A DNA stretch of 64,000 bases, from contig CM049317.1 in the NCBI GenBank assembly GCA_026874595.1, forward strand, positions 40,698,401 through 40,762,400. The letters run 5' to 3'. The notes beneath the pieces are model-generated. The model saw only the letters and a program-made list of their open reading frames with translations, was not told the DNA's origin and searched no databases. Within the stretch, counting starts at the first letter, position 1. Each line of letters starts with the position of its first letter. Made by a program: the position numbers and the translations under genes. The DNA is from Sipunculus nudus (taxonomy: Eukaryota > Annelida > Sipuncula > Golfingiida > Sipunculidae). This document shows positions 11,645-23,585 of this stretch, one piece after another.

Positions 11645-12500
11645 TTAGGGTCTTTAATTTTTTTTTCTTTGTGGATTTTGTTTGCACACATATCAATGGT
11701 AAAAATTATTGAGGTTGGCCCGCTGTCACCCTTGGTCAATTTTAGCTAATTAGCATAAAACAAAATAGCCGCCAAAATAACACGAAAATAGCAAATATAC
11801 CATAATCATCATTTTTCATACTATAATTCACGGGAATCTGTTTGTCTGTCCGGATTCATTCGCACGCTAGGGATCGCACGGTCGTCAAACTTCGTGGCAG
11901 GGTGCTTCTTGGTCTGGGGAAGAACGAGTTTATATTTTTTAGGCGTTTGGTAAAGAAATGGCCTCAAAATCGATAAAAATTATGGGTTTAATACCTGCCG
12001 TGTGCCATGGCCATTCTCACATCGTGCGCCCACGTCGTCCTGAATCTCCTCTCGCTAACCAATCAAATCAAACCTGACATAGTCTGCCAAACATTCACTA
12101 CGCGTCGGCCTTTTGTAAGCAGTCCGCTAAAGTCAACACAAATGAATGTTGTGGGTTGACCGCTGGGACGAATTTAGACCGGGAACATCTCACCACTGCC
12201 CATATCGGCAATATGTCCCCCAATTTCTGCACAAGTGAATCATGTTGCGGGTTAATCGTTGGGACGATTTTGGACGCGGAACATCTCACCCTCGCCAACA
12301 TGTCCCGCAATTTGTGTCAGTACATTTCAAACGCGCACGCCGTGTCAGTGCTTACTCATAATTTAAGAAAAGTGTGGATGCAGGTACTGATATGAGTAAA
12401 TTCTAGTTACCTTAACATGTGACATAGAGGGTCAAACCATACATGGATTCTTGGGTATTATGACCCAGAGAATTAATTTCTGGTTTTATCGTATCCATAA
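11645..12500 (+). repeat. Dispersed repeat copy with an internal insertion
   Basis: Bases 11670-11830 and 12415-12480 match, by eye and in reverse complement, two adjacent parts of 22735-22935. Shared landmarks are GTGGATTTTGTT, GCCGCCAAAATAA and GGGTATTATGACC. The counterpart has these parts joined, so about 580 bases (roughly 11830-12410) look inserted here. The inserted part contains a ~90-bp direct dimer. Confidence 0.55.
12137..12318. repeat. Direct dimer of a ~90-bp unit
   Basis: Two adjacent units share TGAAT...TGTTG.GGGTT, GGGACGA.TTT..GAC, GGAACATCTCACC and ATGTCCC.CAATTT. They differ by several substitutions and a short indel. The ORFs read through it on both strands are a by-product of the duplication. 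Confidence 0.75.
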
Positions 12501-14270
12501 TGTCTACCATTTTCAACCCACCCGACCCTCCAACCCTTCTCTGAGCTTGTCCTAGGTACTTTAATGCAGACAAGATTACTCGCATGATAAAAGAATGTGT
12601 AATTTTTTTGCACATTTTATTATGAAAAGTGTACATATGAAGGGACAAAGTTGTCACATAAAAAGTTAAGTGGTATCTCAAAAACATTTATATATAATTA
12701 TAGAGGAGTCGGAACGCATTACATACAGTCGGGTCACCCTTGAAATCATCCGTCCCTCTTCTCTGTGACCTTTCACAGTCTCAAGTTATTTTGTCAAAGA
12801 TCACTTTAGCTGTGGACTTGTATATGTTGCCGCTAACATTCACAGTCTTAGGAAATAAAGCCATGTATATTATTATGCTTTGGTTCCTTGGTTGGTTATT
12901 AATTTGGTTGCTCTATCTATTAGCATCTTCACTCTACCGTTAGGATGACACACAAGGAATAACAATTAACATTTTGAAGACGGTAACCGCTATGAGATTT
13001 CTCTATCCCACTTTACTGAGGCGCCTTTGTTGTAAGGCTGATTTATGATCAAAAAGGGATTTGGTAAACCCTGACACAAAATTTCTATAAAAAACGCAAC
13101 ACAGTTTATTAGATCCTGGCGGAGGTTGTGGTCTCTGACTACTTTCTAGGTTTTTATAATGTCCTACTAACATGAAGCAGCTCAGATCACAAATGTTTAG
13201 CAACCTTTTGGATCCTCCGGCTTGAATTTTAAGGTATTTCTACAGGTGACTAGATACAGTATACATCGCTTGAATAATGGTTGGCACGGATAGCATTACA
13301 GGGTACTCCAGTGAGATTTAACCCTTCTAATCGGCATGGAGCATTGACATGTAATTCTAGCGCTTGTTGTGGGAAAGAAAGGCATTCCATTAATCATATA
13401 TAGAAAATAAAGTTGCTATGTATCAAGCTGCAGGAATGTATCGCGTAAATGGAAGAGTGTTTTCATCCGTTATGCTCCCGCAGTTCAAGTCATGCTGTTA
13501 CAACATGAAGGTACCAAGAGCCCGGTTGAATATAACTAATACGTCATTTTCTTCACAATAAGTGCCCATACATTCAGACATACTGTTCATTCAGCAGTTA
13601 TTTTGGTCCCAATGGGGTCTAAACATCTGCATTAATGACAGCATGTGGGGGTAATTGGTTTCTTCATTGTACACAAGGAACATATTCGCAAACATCTTTG
13701 GACAGATCTGTTCAAGGAACCGTTTATAAACTCTCATTATAGAATTATGCGAATTATGATCAAGCAGTACGTACTGTTGCTATACCTATGCCGTGTTGTT
13801 TCAGCCTCTTCAAAGGCTAGAGTATTGCTTTTGTAAAAGTATAGCATTGATCCATCGATGAAAATCTTTTGGAGACACAAACCTCCCTCAGTTAAATGTG
13901 CCTGTGGGTCAGGTGGTCACAAAGCTCAGACAGGTGGACAGCACGTGTGTTGAAGGGTTTCTCAGAATCAACCACCACTCTCAACCCGACCGCAACTGAC
14001 ATGCGGTCGAACCACCAGCAATTGTTTTTTAAAGCAGGTTTCATCTTTCGCGGACCTTCTGAAAAGAAACTTCATGAGATATTATTTTTTTTACCAAATC
14101 CATGATCTACTTCGAGACTTGATCAGACTTGAGGACCTGTAGTATTTGACCTTGAGATAAATCTGGCGAAAGAGAAACTAATTTCATTTATAAAACATAT
14201 CACAAGTAATGGGGGTTAAGAGAAGGCACCCTTGTGGACTTTGGCTGGGAGTCTTAGCGCGGAAAGCGGT
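12501..14270. other. Intergenic, no supported gene
   Basis: Only short unsupported ORFs were seen; no protein family, RNA gene or clear repeat boundary was recognised. Confidence 0.45.
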
Positions 14271-14342
14271 CTTATCGGGACGCGAACCCACAACCTTGCG
14301 GTTATGAGTCCAGCGCACTAACCATTACGACACCACGCTCCA
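14271..14342 (-). repeat. tRNA-Met-like SINE head
   Basis: Read on the minus strand the segment starts GGAGCGTGG, has an A-box-like TGTCGTAATGG, an anticodon-loop-like CTCATAA (CAT, Met) and a strong B box inside GGGTTCGCGTCCC. The acceptor ends do not pair and the anticodon stem is poor, so it is not a functional tRNA. Such heads are typical of tRNA-derived SINEs; the body would extend toward about 14140. Confidence 0.6.
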
Positions 14343-15317
14343 CTTAGTAGTTAATAGTTCTTTAAATTATGAAATGCTGAATTATTACCTTATAATTCAG
14401 GCTCTAAGGCTAATACAGAACTGGAAATACAAACAAAGAGGACTCCTGAAAAAAAAATATTACAAGCATGACCTTGTGTATTGAAATTAGACTCTACAGC
14501 TGTCGTTATTAAAAAATTTAGTAGGCTCATGGCAATATATTTAATTCCGTTTCATATTGCAATAAGTAAAACAATCTGCGTGGTGCACTCCATAAATGTT
14601 TCTTTCCTTATGCATGCGACCCACAGCCTCAGCCGTACAAAGTTAACTGATATAATGATTAATAAATTAGATTACTGAGTACATGTTTTCTTAATATCAG
14701 TAACCTATAAACAGTGTCGCCCTAGCCTCCCATCCCCATAAGTCGCATAGGTACTTGCTGCAGTCCTTAGGTCATCCTTTTCTTTATTTTTCAGGGGGAA
14801 TATCGTTTAGTCTTCCTCGTGCTTTGATTTGACACCTTTTAAAAGCATTTATTATGAGTAATCATTTAGTGCTATTTTAGCCATATTCTGCTCATGGCAG
14901 ATAATTTTGTTGTCTGCATTTGTAATTGATCTGTCATTTTATCTATATGTACTGTCATGGAATGAGCAGCTAGGTCTGATGCGAAACTGACAACACTTCC
15001 AGATAAAAAGAAAGCATTTAGCAGGAAAACACTTCAGCCTGGGTATGTACGCCCCGACTACAGATTCTAGTTTTTTATCAATTTAAAGATGCACTCCTGA
15101 TATTTTTCAGGTTTCACCGTCCCAACAGACAACGGATCTTAGCAAACAAATGTTAACCCCCCCCCCCCCCCCAACCCAACCCGAATGATAACTGAATTGT
15201 GGGGCTTCTTTTTGAAAAAAAAACTATAAAAAACATGACTTGGCCAAACTTTTGAAACCATTGTAATCATGGAAAGATATTTTTGAATGTATAAATATGA
15301 ACATACCTGTAACCCAG
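14343..15317. other. Intergenic, no supported gene
   Basis: Nothing beyond short chance ORFs and a poly-C run at about 15157-15172. Confidence 0.45.
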
Positions 15318-16660
15318 AAAAAACTAGATGTGTCGGAACGACACGAATGCCCCCGCCTGGGGCAAATTAGAAACATTTGTTAAATTTTGTAAAAATTTTT
15401 AAGTTCAGGAGGTGTTGTATGGTCAAAAGTAGGTCAACAAGGGCAAAATGCAAACTCGATCTGTAAAGGGTCATTATCAAGCAACACACCAAAAATCAGG
15501 CCAGTATCTGCAGGCATTGTGAAAAAAAGTCCATATATGTGCATTTTTCATGAAAATTTCTGTCTTTCATGAAATTTTCTATGTTCAGGATCTGTCATAT
15601 GGTGAAAAATAGGTTAACTGGGACGAAACGCGAACTCAATCTGTAAGTGGTCATTATGCGCCCACAGACCAAACATTAGGCCAGTATCTGTAAGCATTGC
15701 ATTGCGAAACTAGAATATTAGCAAAAGTTGATAATCATTTATAAATTTAAATTGGAGAGGTATATACCATGTTTCATAACAATCCATCAAATGCTTCCTG
15801 AGAAATAAGCTCCTAAGTTTTTTTCTATACTAAGCTCTGTGACCTTGAAAAGTAGGTCAAGATCACCCGTCTTTGAACTTGACCAAGATTTTGTAAATAT
15901 AATGCAATAGCACTGAAGAAATGAAGTTCCTGTGTTGAATACCTTTGGAGATATCCTGCACAAAAGGCCAAAATTGAAAAAATCCGATAAAATTTCATTA
16001 AAAAATCAGAAATTGCAGGTGGCGCCACCAAAATTGTGCAGCACATACAGACCATCAGTCCCAATGATCATAGTAAGTTTTGTGAAAATCCACGCTATGG
16101 TTCCTGAGATATAAACTTCTGAGTGTTTTTCTATAATCAGCTCTAAAATGTAGAAAAATGGGTCAAGGTCATTCATCTTCGAACTTGACCGAGATTTTAT
16201 CGATATACATCTTCACTGATGAAATAAAATTCCAACGGTGAATCCTTTTAGAGATATCCCGCTCACAAGGTAAAAGTTAACAGACGCGGAACGGACGGAC
16301 GGACAAACAGATGGACGGACGGACAGACGGACAGCTTGGGTGACGACAACAGCCCATCAGCCTATGAGCTGAGGGCTAAAAACGACTGTACATGTGAATT
16401 TGTCATGAAAATTTCTATTTTTCATGAATTTTCCTAAGTTTAGGAGCCGTAAAACGGTCAAAAGTAGGTCAACCGGAAACGCGAACTCGATCTGTAACTG
16501 GTCATTATCTGCCCACACACCAAAAATCAGGCCAATATATGCAGGCATTGCGAAAAAAAGTCCGTACAACTGTTTGATTTCGGAATGACGGAATGACGGA
16601 AGGACGGACATGGGTAAAACTATATGCCCCGGCCACTTTGTGGCGGGGGCATAAAAATTG
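15318..16660 (-). mobile_element. Helitron-like nonautonomous element, composite
   Basis: The left edge has the perfect hairpin GTGTCG-GAA-CGACAC (15330-15344) and, outside it, CTAG (15324-15327). Read on the minus strand this is hairpin, two bases, CTAG, then T, resembling a Helitron 3' terminus. ATGCCCCCGCC (15347-15357) is mirrored by GGCGGGGGCAT (16642-16652). Inside, a ~170-bp block with TTTCATGAAAATTTCT, GGTCAAAAGTAGGTCAAC, CTCGATCTGTAA and ATCAGGCCA occurs three times (near 15400, 15570 and 16390). Between the second and third copies lies a different repeat (about 15720-16375) ending in GACGGA runs. No helicase or Rep ORF is present. Confidence 0.55.
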
Positions 16661-17737
16661 TCAAACGGTGGACACATCACTGGACTCGGTGCCCAGTGTT
16701 GACCAAACTGAAAAGCCCTCGCATTGAAAGCGGAGTCATGTGGTCTATGAATTAAAAACCTTTATTTCCTTTAGAGGCGTAACAATGGATATGGGGGATC
16801 AATGGGGATTATAGTGGACCGGCGTGACCGCGTACTGCACGGAAATGCCTTTTGGTCAGACATGCGCTCTCGCCACGGTCTAAACAGGCCAGTGAAAATC
16901 CCCGCGGCGCCTCCTGAAAAAGCGTAACAGGCATGGAGGACTTTGTAGCACAAAAGAAACAGGGGCACCTAATGGGGAAATATTAAAATGATTAATTATT
17001 CAGCTTTATAGGGCACAATCCCGCAAAATAAAACAAACTTGTCCTAGAAGAGCACAACACCGATATGTCTGCCGAATTTAGAGAGTCAAATCAGAACGGA
17101 AGCAGGTAAACCTTGGCCTAGAAAAACCCAACTCCGTATTAATTATAAAGATAGAAGATGGTATTAACCTGCCTGCTTTCTGTGTTCATTTTGTGAATAC
17201 ATCTATATGTTGTCGTCATGCGTCCATCTATTTTTTAGGATAAACTACATGATACACAACACCGGCGGCATCTTTTTCGGGGGGGGGGGGGGAATATATA
17301 ATAATTTATCATCATTTGACTTAATATGAGTTTTGTCGCTGAAGGCTGCAGCTATTCTTGAGATATTTGATAACACACCAGTTGTCACATTCGAACACAA
17401 TAGTTGTCACATTTTACTATAAATTTGTTTCCATAACGATGCCATTTCAACACTTTTTCATTAAATGATGCTGATTGCAGCCTAAGATATTTGTTAACAG
17501 ACTTGACATTATATGCATTTGACTCAAAATATGCTCATTTAATCCCTCCCCCCTTTTTTATTACACAATATTACACTAACTTACAACAAACTCTCAAGGA
17601 TACACATAACATCAAATAAACAATATACGCCACAAATAACAAATATTAATACAACTGTCAGGCAAAAAAGAAAAATAAATAAATAAATGGTGTCTAACAA
17701 CGGTAACTTATAAACTATATGAACCAGCCGTTCTGTA

Positions 17738-17740
<3 letters not shown>
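16661..17740. other. Intergenic, no supported gene
   Basis: Contains a poly-G run (17279-17292) and no recognisable coding sequence. Confidence 0.45.
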
Positions 17741-17780
<40 letters not shown>

Positions 17781-17823
17781 TCATATACATAATAATTACA
17801 TATACACATTTACACACACATAC

Positions 17824-17884
<61 letters not shown>
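17741..17884. repeat. (AT)n microsatellites at the LINE A 3' end
   Basis: Two AT/TA runs, about 17741-17775 and 17824-17884, separated by a mixed CA/TA stretch. The second abuts the last recognisable coding sequence of LINE A, where a LINE tail would be expected. Confidence 0.9.
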
Positions 17885-17885
<1 letters not shown>

Positions 17886-18900
17886 GAAACTACAGTGGTC
17901 GTTGAAAATGATTTTCCATTTATCTGTAAAACTTTTCATAGACAGTGGATTAATTTTAACTACGTTCCTTTCAATATGATATACATTTTTTATTTCTTGT
18001 TTTATCTGTACCCAGTCAATTTTGTTTTCAGTGAATCGTTTAGTATATATAGTATATTTCACTAATATGATCAACAAGTTAATTGTAGCATTTCCATCTA
18101 TCTTTCCCAGGAGGACATCCTCCTTACTATAAGCTGAATGTCCTTCCAGTATTCTCCTTAAACCATTCAAGAAATGATTTCCATACTGGAATTATGTAAG
18201 TGCAGGACCAGTACAGATGTTCAATAGTCTCAATATCATTATTACAAAATGTGCATTTATTATCCGTTTAAATCTTCCATTTATGTAACCAATAGTTGTT
18301 TACTTAAGAGTCATACAGCATTCTATATTGAAAAAACAATGCTTAACATTCAAACTTACATTGAAAGGAATGCAATTTAAAGTCACACTGTCAATATATT
18401 TACTAACCTTTGGGGGCTGTATAGACTTAAGCTGCTTCTTCACATAAAGTGAATACATAGAATTCGTTTTTCGTTTTAACAAAAGGATTATTATCTTCAG
18501 TTAATATTTCAATTTGTGGAGCCTCTAATTTTATTGTTTCATTAGATTTAATCCTTGTATATAGATATTTCTGTAAAGCACTTATAATTCCTCTCCACTG
18601 CATATAAAATTTTGTTAAGACCCCACGTTTCTGCCATATATTAAATGGAATAATTTTACCATTTTCATCTAACAAGTCCCTCACATACCACATGCCAGCA
18701 TGGAAAAGTTTTTTATTCAAATGAAATATTTTTATATTCGCATTATGCCATATCATTTGATTAGATATATTGCTATAATTATATCTGATATTATACCATG
18801 CCTTAAACACTTCCATGTAAAATGGATCTAATAATTTTCCCGTCTGTTTAAAAGCCATTATTTCATAGGAACAATGAATACCATATGTGGTAGTGAGCAA
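17886..18900 (-). pseudogene. LINE A ORF2 C-terminal region
   Basis: Two frames, 18427-18900 and 17886-18170, resemble the post-RT region of the other LINEs (aromatic-rich, W-x-K spacing, isoleucine-rich end). The Cys-His finger is not intact. Assignment rests mainly on position and strand. Confidence 0.6.
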
Positions 18901-19496
18901 AATTTCTCCATATTATGATCCCACAGGAGTTTCCATGCACTCCCGGTTCCATAAATATATTTTTTAATCCACTGTAACCTGCATGTGTTGATAATAGATT
19001 CTAAATGGGGGGCTTTAATCCACCTATCTCTATATCCTGAATAAGTATTTTTCTTTTAACTTTCTAGCTCCTTCTATTCCAAATAAACCTAAATATTAAA
19101 TTATTTAAAGTTTTAATGATATCTTCTGGGACTGAAAGGCTTAAAAAGTTATATTGGAAATGGGATATTATGAATGATTTGACAATTTGTATTCAGTTAT
19201 CATTGTTAAATGCCTTCCCTGCCAGCTATTAATAATTTGTTTTATCTTTTTTAATTTATCATAGAAATTACATTTTTCTGCCTCCTCCTGGTCATATGAT
19301 AAATAAATACCAAGCACTTTAATTTTATTTCCAGGCCAGTTTATACCAAAAGGTTAAGCAGAATTATATTTTTCTTGTCCTAACCACAAACCTTCAGTTT
19401 TGTTTTTGTTTATATAAAGGCCAGATATATTTGAGAAATCACAAATGATCTTAAATAAACATTTCCTAGAAGGTTTATCTGCCTCTATAGCAGTTA

Positions 19497-20418
19497 CATC
19501 ATCGGCATAACTTAGTATTTTAATTTCTTTATCAATAATTTGTATACCTCTTATTTTCTTTTCCTGTCTTATTTAAAGCTTCCAGTGACAATATGAATAA
19601 ATAAGGTGACAATGGGTCACCTTGACGAACTCCTCTTTCAATATTGATACGTGCAGACAAGTGTCCATTATTCAATACATTACTGTAAATGTTTGAGTAG
19701 ATTGTATTTATCCACTTACAGAAAGATTCTCCAAAGTTAAATTTTCTCAGAACTTTAAACATATATGACCATTCTAAGGAATCAAAAGCTTTTCTAAAAT
19801 GTATTGCAAGCAGCATACCTGGTAAATCCGTTTCTGGTAAATCCATGTATGGCAGTAAATCTGTTAGAAATCTTGTTACATCAGTAATATGTCGGCCTTT
19901 AATAAACCCAGCCAGGTCTGTATTGATTAAATCTGGCAAGAATGTAATGATTCTGTTTGCTAGTGCTTTGGATAAAATTTTATAGTCTGTATTAAGTTAT
20001 GAAATAGGACGCCAGTTTTCTAGCTGTGTACGGTCTTTTCCTTGTCTAGTAATGTGATTATTGCCTGTCTTTGTGTTACAAAAAGCTGACCAATATCTTT
20101 TGAATAGTTAAAAGAATCCACAATATTTTGTCCAAAATTATGCCATAGACCTTTATAAAATACAACTGGTATTCCATCACTACCTGGACTTTTATTTGGT
20201 TTCATGCTCATTAGTGCTGTTTTGCATTCTTCTAAAGTAAGTGGACCATCACAAAATATTTTTTCTTCTTCAGACAGTTCTGGCATTTTAAGATCATTTA
20301 AAAATGTATCCATTTTATTATTCGTGGGCTGTGAGCTCGTGAACAAATTTTCATAAAATTGCCTCTGCAATTCTAATATTTCTTTCAAATCCGTTGTAAA
20401 TTGACCACTTGCATTCAC
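19497..20418 (-). pseudogene. LINE A ORF2 reverse transcriptase, frameshifted
   Basis: The fingers region (20020-20418) has the NKSPGSDGIP block. The palm (19532-19939) has AIHFRKAFDS in place of the usual A-I-D-F start of motif A, and GVRQGDPLSPYLF. The YADD box is visible at about 19497-19510 in another frame. The missing Asp in motif A and the frame changes show decay. Confidence 0.85.
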
Positions 20419-20804
20419 TAGTTTGCAGACTTTTTTTATTGCATTTCTTTTTTCCAGATAAAAAAAAAAACATGTTACTTTTTTAACCTTGTTCGAGCCA
20501 CCTGGATTTTGACCTGATAATTACACCCTCGGTTTTTTCTTGATCTATTATTTCCAAATTATTTTTATCTGTGAATATGACTGTTTTAAAAGATTTCTGT
20601 CTCCTTCATTCATCTCTATATCTAACAATTCTTCTTTTATTCTCAACTGTTCCTTCAGTTCTTTATCTTTATCCTTTCTATCTTTTAACCTCTGTTTACT
20701 CTATGATATGGAGAATTCTTTATTTTGTATTTAATATCTTCCCATTTGATTTGTGGATTTGTAATACTTTTACATTCATCTTGCCATAATTTATTATTGT
20801 CATT

Positions 20805-21711
20805 TCAATCTTTCAAAAAGTCAGCATTTTTTAAGTATGATATGTTCATTTTCCAATAACCTTTACCTCTTTTCTCGGGCTGAATACCTTTAAATAAAAC
20901 TTTAACTGAGCTATGATCAGACTGATATGCTGCTTCTATTATAATATCTTCAATATGGTCATGTAAACAATTTGAGACAAGCCAAAAATCTAATCTGCAG
21001 TGAATATCTGGGTTTTTTTCTACGCCAGGTATATCTTTTCTGGTCAGGGTATCTCTGCCGCCATAAATCTGATAAATTGAAGGTTTCATTTATTGCTGCT
21101 ATGATATCTTTAATTACTTGTTTATTTTCAATTGTAATACCATTCTTATCCATATTATTATCCATGACAAGATTAAAATCTCCCCCAAGTTTAATGTTAC
21201 AATCCTCTTCTGAACAGATTTCGACCATAACTTGTTTCAATTTTTTAAAAATCTTTTTTGTTCACCGTATCTATTTGGAGCATAAATATTTATCAGAATA
21301 AAGCGACTACCTAAAATAGTACAATTTAGCATTATTATTCGACCTTCTTCATCAAAGTATGAATGTTTTACTATTATATCAAGCTCATTACGAATTAATA
21401 TCACAACCCCTCTACTGTGTCTAGTTCCATGAGAATAGAATACTTTTGCTCCCCATTCATTTCTCCAAATATCTTCCAAATGTTTAGAGCTGTAAGTTTC
21501 TTGTAAAAAAAGTGATATCAATACATTCTGTATGTAACATTCTGAACAAACCTCTTTTTTTCCTTGTTTTATTTAACTCCCGGACATTTAATGTTTTCAT
21601 TTTCATGTTACGATTACCAAAGTTATTCATTCTATGTTCATTGCTTTTCAAGTGACCAGTAGTGACCACTTTTTCAAAATATTCCAGTTCAAAACAAACC
21701 CGAGTGCACAA
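20805..21711 (-). pseudogene. LINE A ORF2 endonuclease (EEP) domain, frameshifted
   Basis: Three overlapping frames together show all landmark EEP blocks: TLNVREL near the start, LQETYS (catalytic Glu), SHGTRHSRGV, INIYAPN, LGGDFNLV and finally QSDHSSV (catalytic Asp-His). The family nicks the target DNA to prime reverse transcription. At least two frameshifts separate the blocks, so no active enzyme can be made. Confidence 0.85.
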
Positions 21712-22150
21712 AGATTAAACACAAACATTACCTAAGTAAATACACTTTGCCTTTGTCCATATCCTACCACAGGGCAAAAATAGCAACACCTAACACAAAA
21801 ACATTTAAGAGGCTTACTCCCGCTGGTTTCCTCTGAGACGTGGTCAGTTCTTACACAATTAGGCTGCCCAGTCCAATTGACAATGTTTTGGTCATTCATT
21901 AATGGTCTCCCCTTATCCATCCAGGCAGAACTAGTCCGTCTAATTAAGTATAAAAGTTCTGTCTGAAGGTGCACATGAACTTTAAACTAATGGACCCAGT
22001 GACCTGGCACCCTGATGTGTTATGATTTAAAGTTTATATCATATTTATGACCAACTGGAAATAGTTATTCATTAATTTGACAAGTCTCATAGAAATGTAA
22101 TTTTCAACAGATATTAATATGCAGTTTTACCTTAATTATTCAAACTTATT

Positions 22151-22336
22151 TTAGTCCATATTTGTGTGTAACAGTCTCTGAAGGGTCCTGGTGTTCATAA
22201 TATGGAGAATTCGTCCCTCTTCTGTTTTTGCCATCACCCGTCCATCGACTGTCCATGCAAGCTGCACCTTCTCATGTCTTTTTGTCGCTTGTAGTAATTT
22301 AAATCTTTTCTCAGTCAAATCTTCAACAATATCCAT
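22151..22336 (-). pseudogene. LINE A ORF1 C-terminal domain remnant
   Basis: The 61-codon frame reads DLTEKRFKLLQATKRH..., then AWTVDGRVMAKTEEGRI. This is the pattern of the L1-type ORF1 C-terminal domain (helix with LT..R..LL..A, then a W..dGR strand). It sits about 500 bases upstream of the endonuclease on the same strand, where ORF1 should end. The N-terminal coiled coil and RRM were lost. Confidence 0.6.
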
Positions 22337-22734
22337 CCCTGTCCCGCTTCCCTAAATTACAAATACCTCACGAAAGTTCCAAATATCTGGCCTCATCGTG
22401 ACACAAGGGTGAACATCCAAAGTGAGGATAATGGCAGTTTTACGCAAGTACCGTACTTATTGTTTTATTATGAAGGCCATAGATAGATAACTAGAAAGGA
22501 TATTATTCTTAAAAAGTATAGCAACCGTTTTTTCATAACGTTTGGTCATCTACATCTACATTCTTAATTAGTTTAATGTAGGACCCTATATCTGCAGAAT
22601 GCTTTGGAATACACATACTATCCAAATCCTGTGTTCAGTGTATAATCTGTTCAAGAATGACACATTTTTCGAATGGCAGAAAAACAATTTTTAAAACGAG
22701 AGTCATTATGGTTACAACAATACCAGAAATGGAT

Positions 22735-22935
22735 TCTCTAGGTCATAATACCCCAGAATTCATGTATTAGTTGACTCTTTATGTTAAATGTTTAGGTTAT
22801 CATGGCATTTTTTGCTATTTAGTATTATTTTGGCGGCAATGAATGATTTATGCTATTTAGCTTAAATTGCCCAAGGCTGATAGCGGTCCAACCGACATAT
22901 TTTTTTTACATCTGATATATGCGCAACAAAATCCA
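22735..22935 (-). repeat. Dispersed repeat, counterpart of 11.7-12.5 kb
   Basis: The reverse complement carries GTGGATTTTGTTGCGC, TTGGGCAATTTAAGCTAA, GCCGCCAAAATAA and GGGGTATTATGACC in the same order as 11676-12470, without the insertion found there. Confidence 0.6.
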
Positions 22936-23585
22936 CGAAGAAACAAGTGACCTAGGGCTCATGACGCTCAGCTGTCTAGGAAGACATTCACAAGGGAATT
23001 TTATTATCTGAGTGCCAAATTTTGTAGGTGGTACCCCAATTCAAATGAAGCATAGCTAAAAGGAGATTGGTACGGAGACCTAAGTTCAGGTTTCCAAGGA
23101 GATTTTTCATAGACCTCCCTGGATGTCAGGTTATAAGATTCTAGGTGTAATGTTTACGATTTGTGCCCTGTTAATGGATGACCGCATCTTTGAAGGTCTA
23201 AAAAAATAGAGAAAAAATGCATTTATATTAGAAATAAAACAGGTAGCGCCACCAGTCTACAGGAACTGATAAAACATCCCATGATGAATATGCATGCAAA
23301 GAATCATAGTGATCAATGCAATAGTTGTTCAGATACTGGAGCTTTTGTATCAATTTTTATTATTCTTTTTTAATACTTGTGAGCCCCATAGTTCGGAGGA
23401 TATGGGTAAAAGAGACCTAATTTCAGGTTTCCATGAAGGTTTTTCATGGACCTCACCGGATGTCAAGTTAAATGATTCCAGGTCAAGCGGTTACGATTTG
23501 TGCCTGGTTAACGGACGGACGGATGGAGAACGGACAAAGACTGATCACTAAAGCTCAGATGACTTTTAGTAAGCTGAGCTAAAAA
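22936..23585 (+). repeat. Repeat with internal duplication and GACGGA tail
   Basis: A ~130-bp block (TTCAGGTTTCCA, TTTTTCAT.GACCTC, GGATGTCA, TTACGATTTGTGCC) occurs at about 23083-23190 and 23422-23510. The second copy runs into GGACGGACGGATGG and ends near AAGCTGAGCTAAAAAAA. The same style of ending is seen at about 16300-16375. It is noncoding and probably a nonautonomous element. Confidence 0.6.

Larger units (their letters stand above)
17885..22340 (-). mobile_element. LINE A: decayed L1/Tx1-like retrotransposon
   Basis: About 4.4 kb on the minus strand holds, in order, the end of ORF1, an endonuclease, a reverse transcriptase and a C-terminal region. ORF2 is broken by many frameshifts and stops. 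The 5' part is missing: only the last ~60 codons of ORF1 are seen. The 3' end runs into an AT microsatellite rather than a poly-A tail. The order ORF1, endonuclease, RT is standard for the L1 and Tx1 groups. Confidence 0.85.

Noticed and set aside
12098-12395. Paired ORFs on both strands with internal repetition
   Set aside because: Explained by the direct ~90-bp dimer; no coding signal.
14271-14342. Functional tRNA-Met gene
   Set aside because: B box and CAT loop are present but the acceptor and anticodon stems do not pair; treated as a SINE head.
17581-18170. ORFs rich in IY repeats on both strands
   Set aside because: Translations of (TA)n microsatellites; only the LINE A portion of the minus frame was kept.
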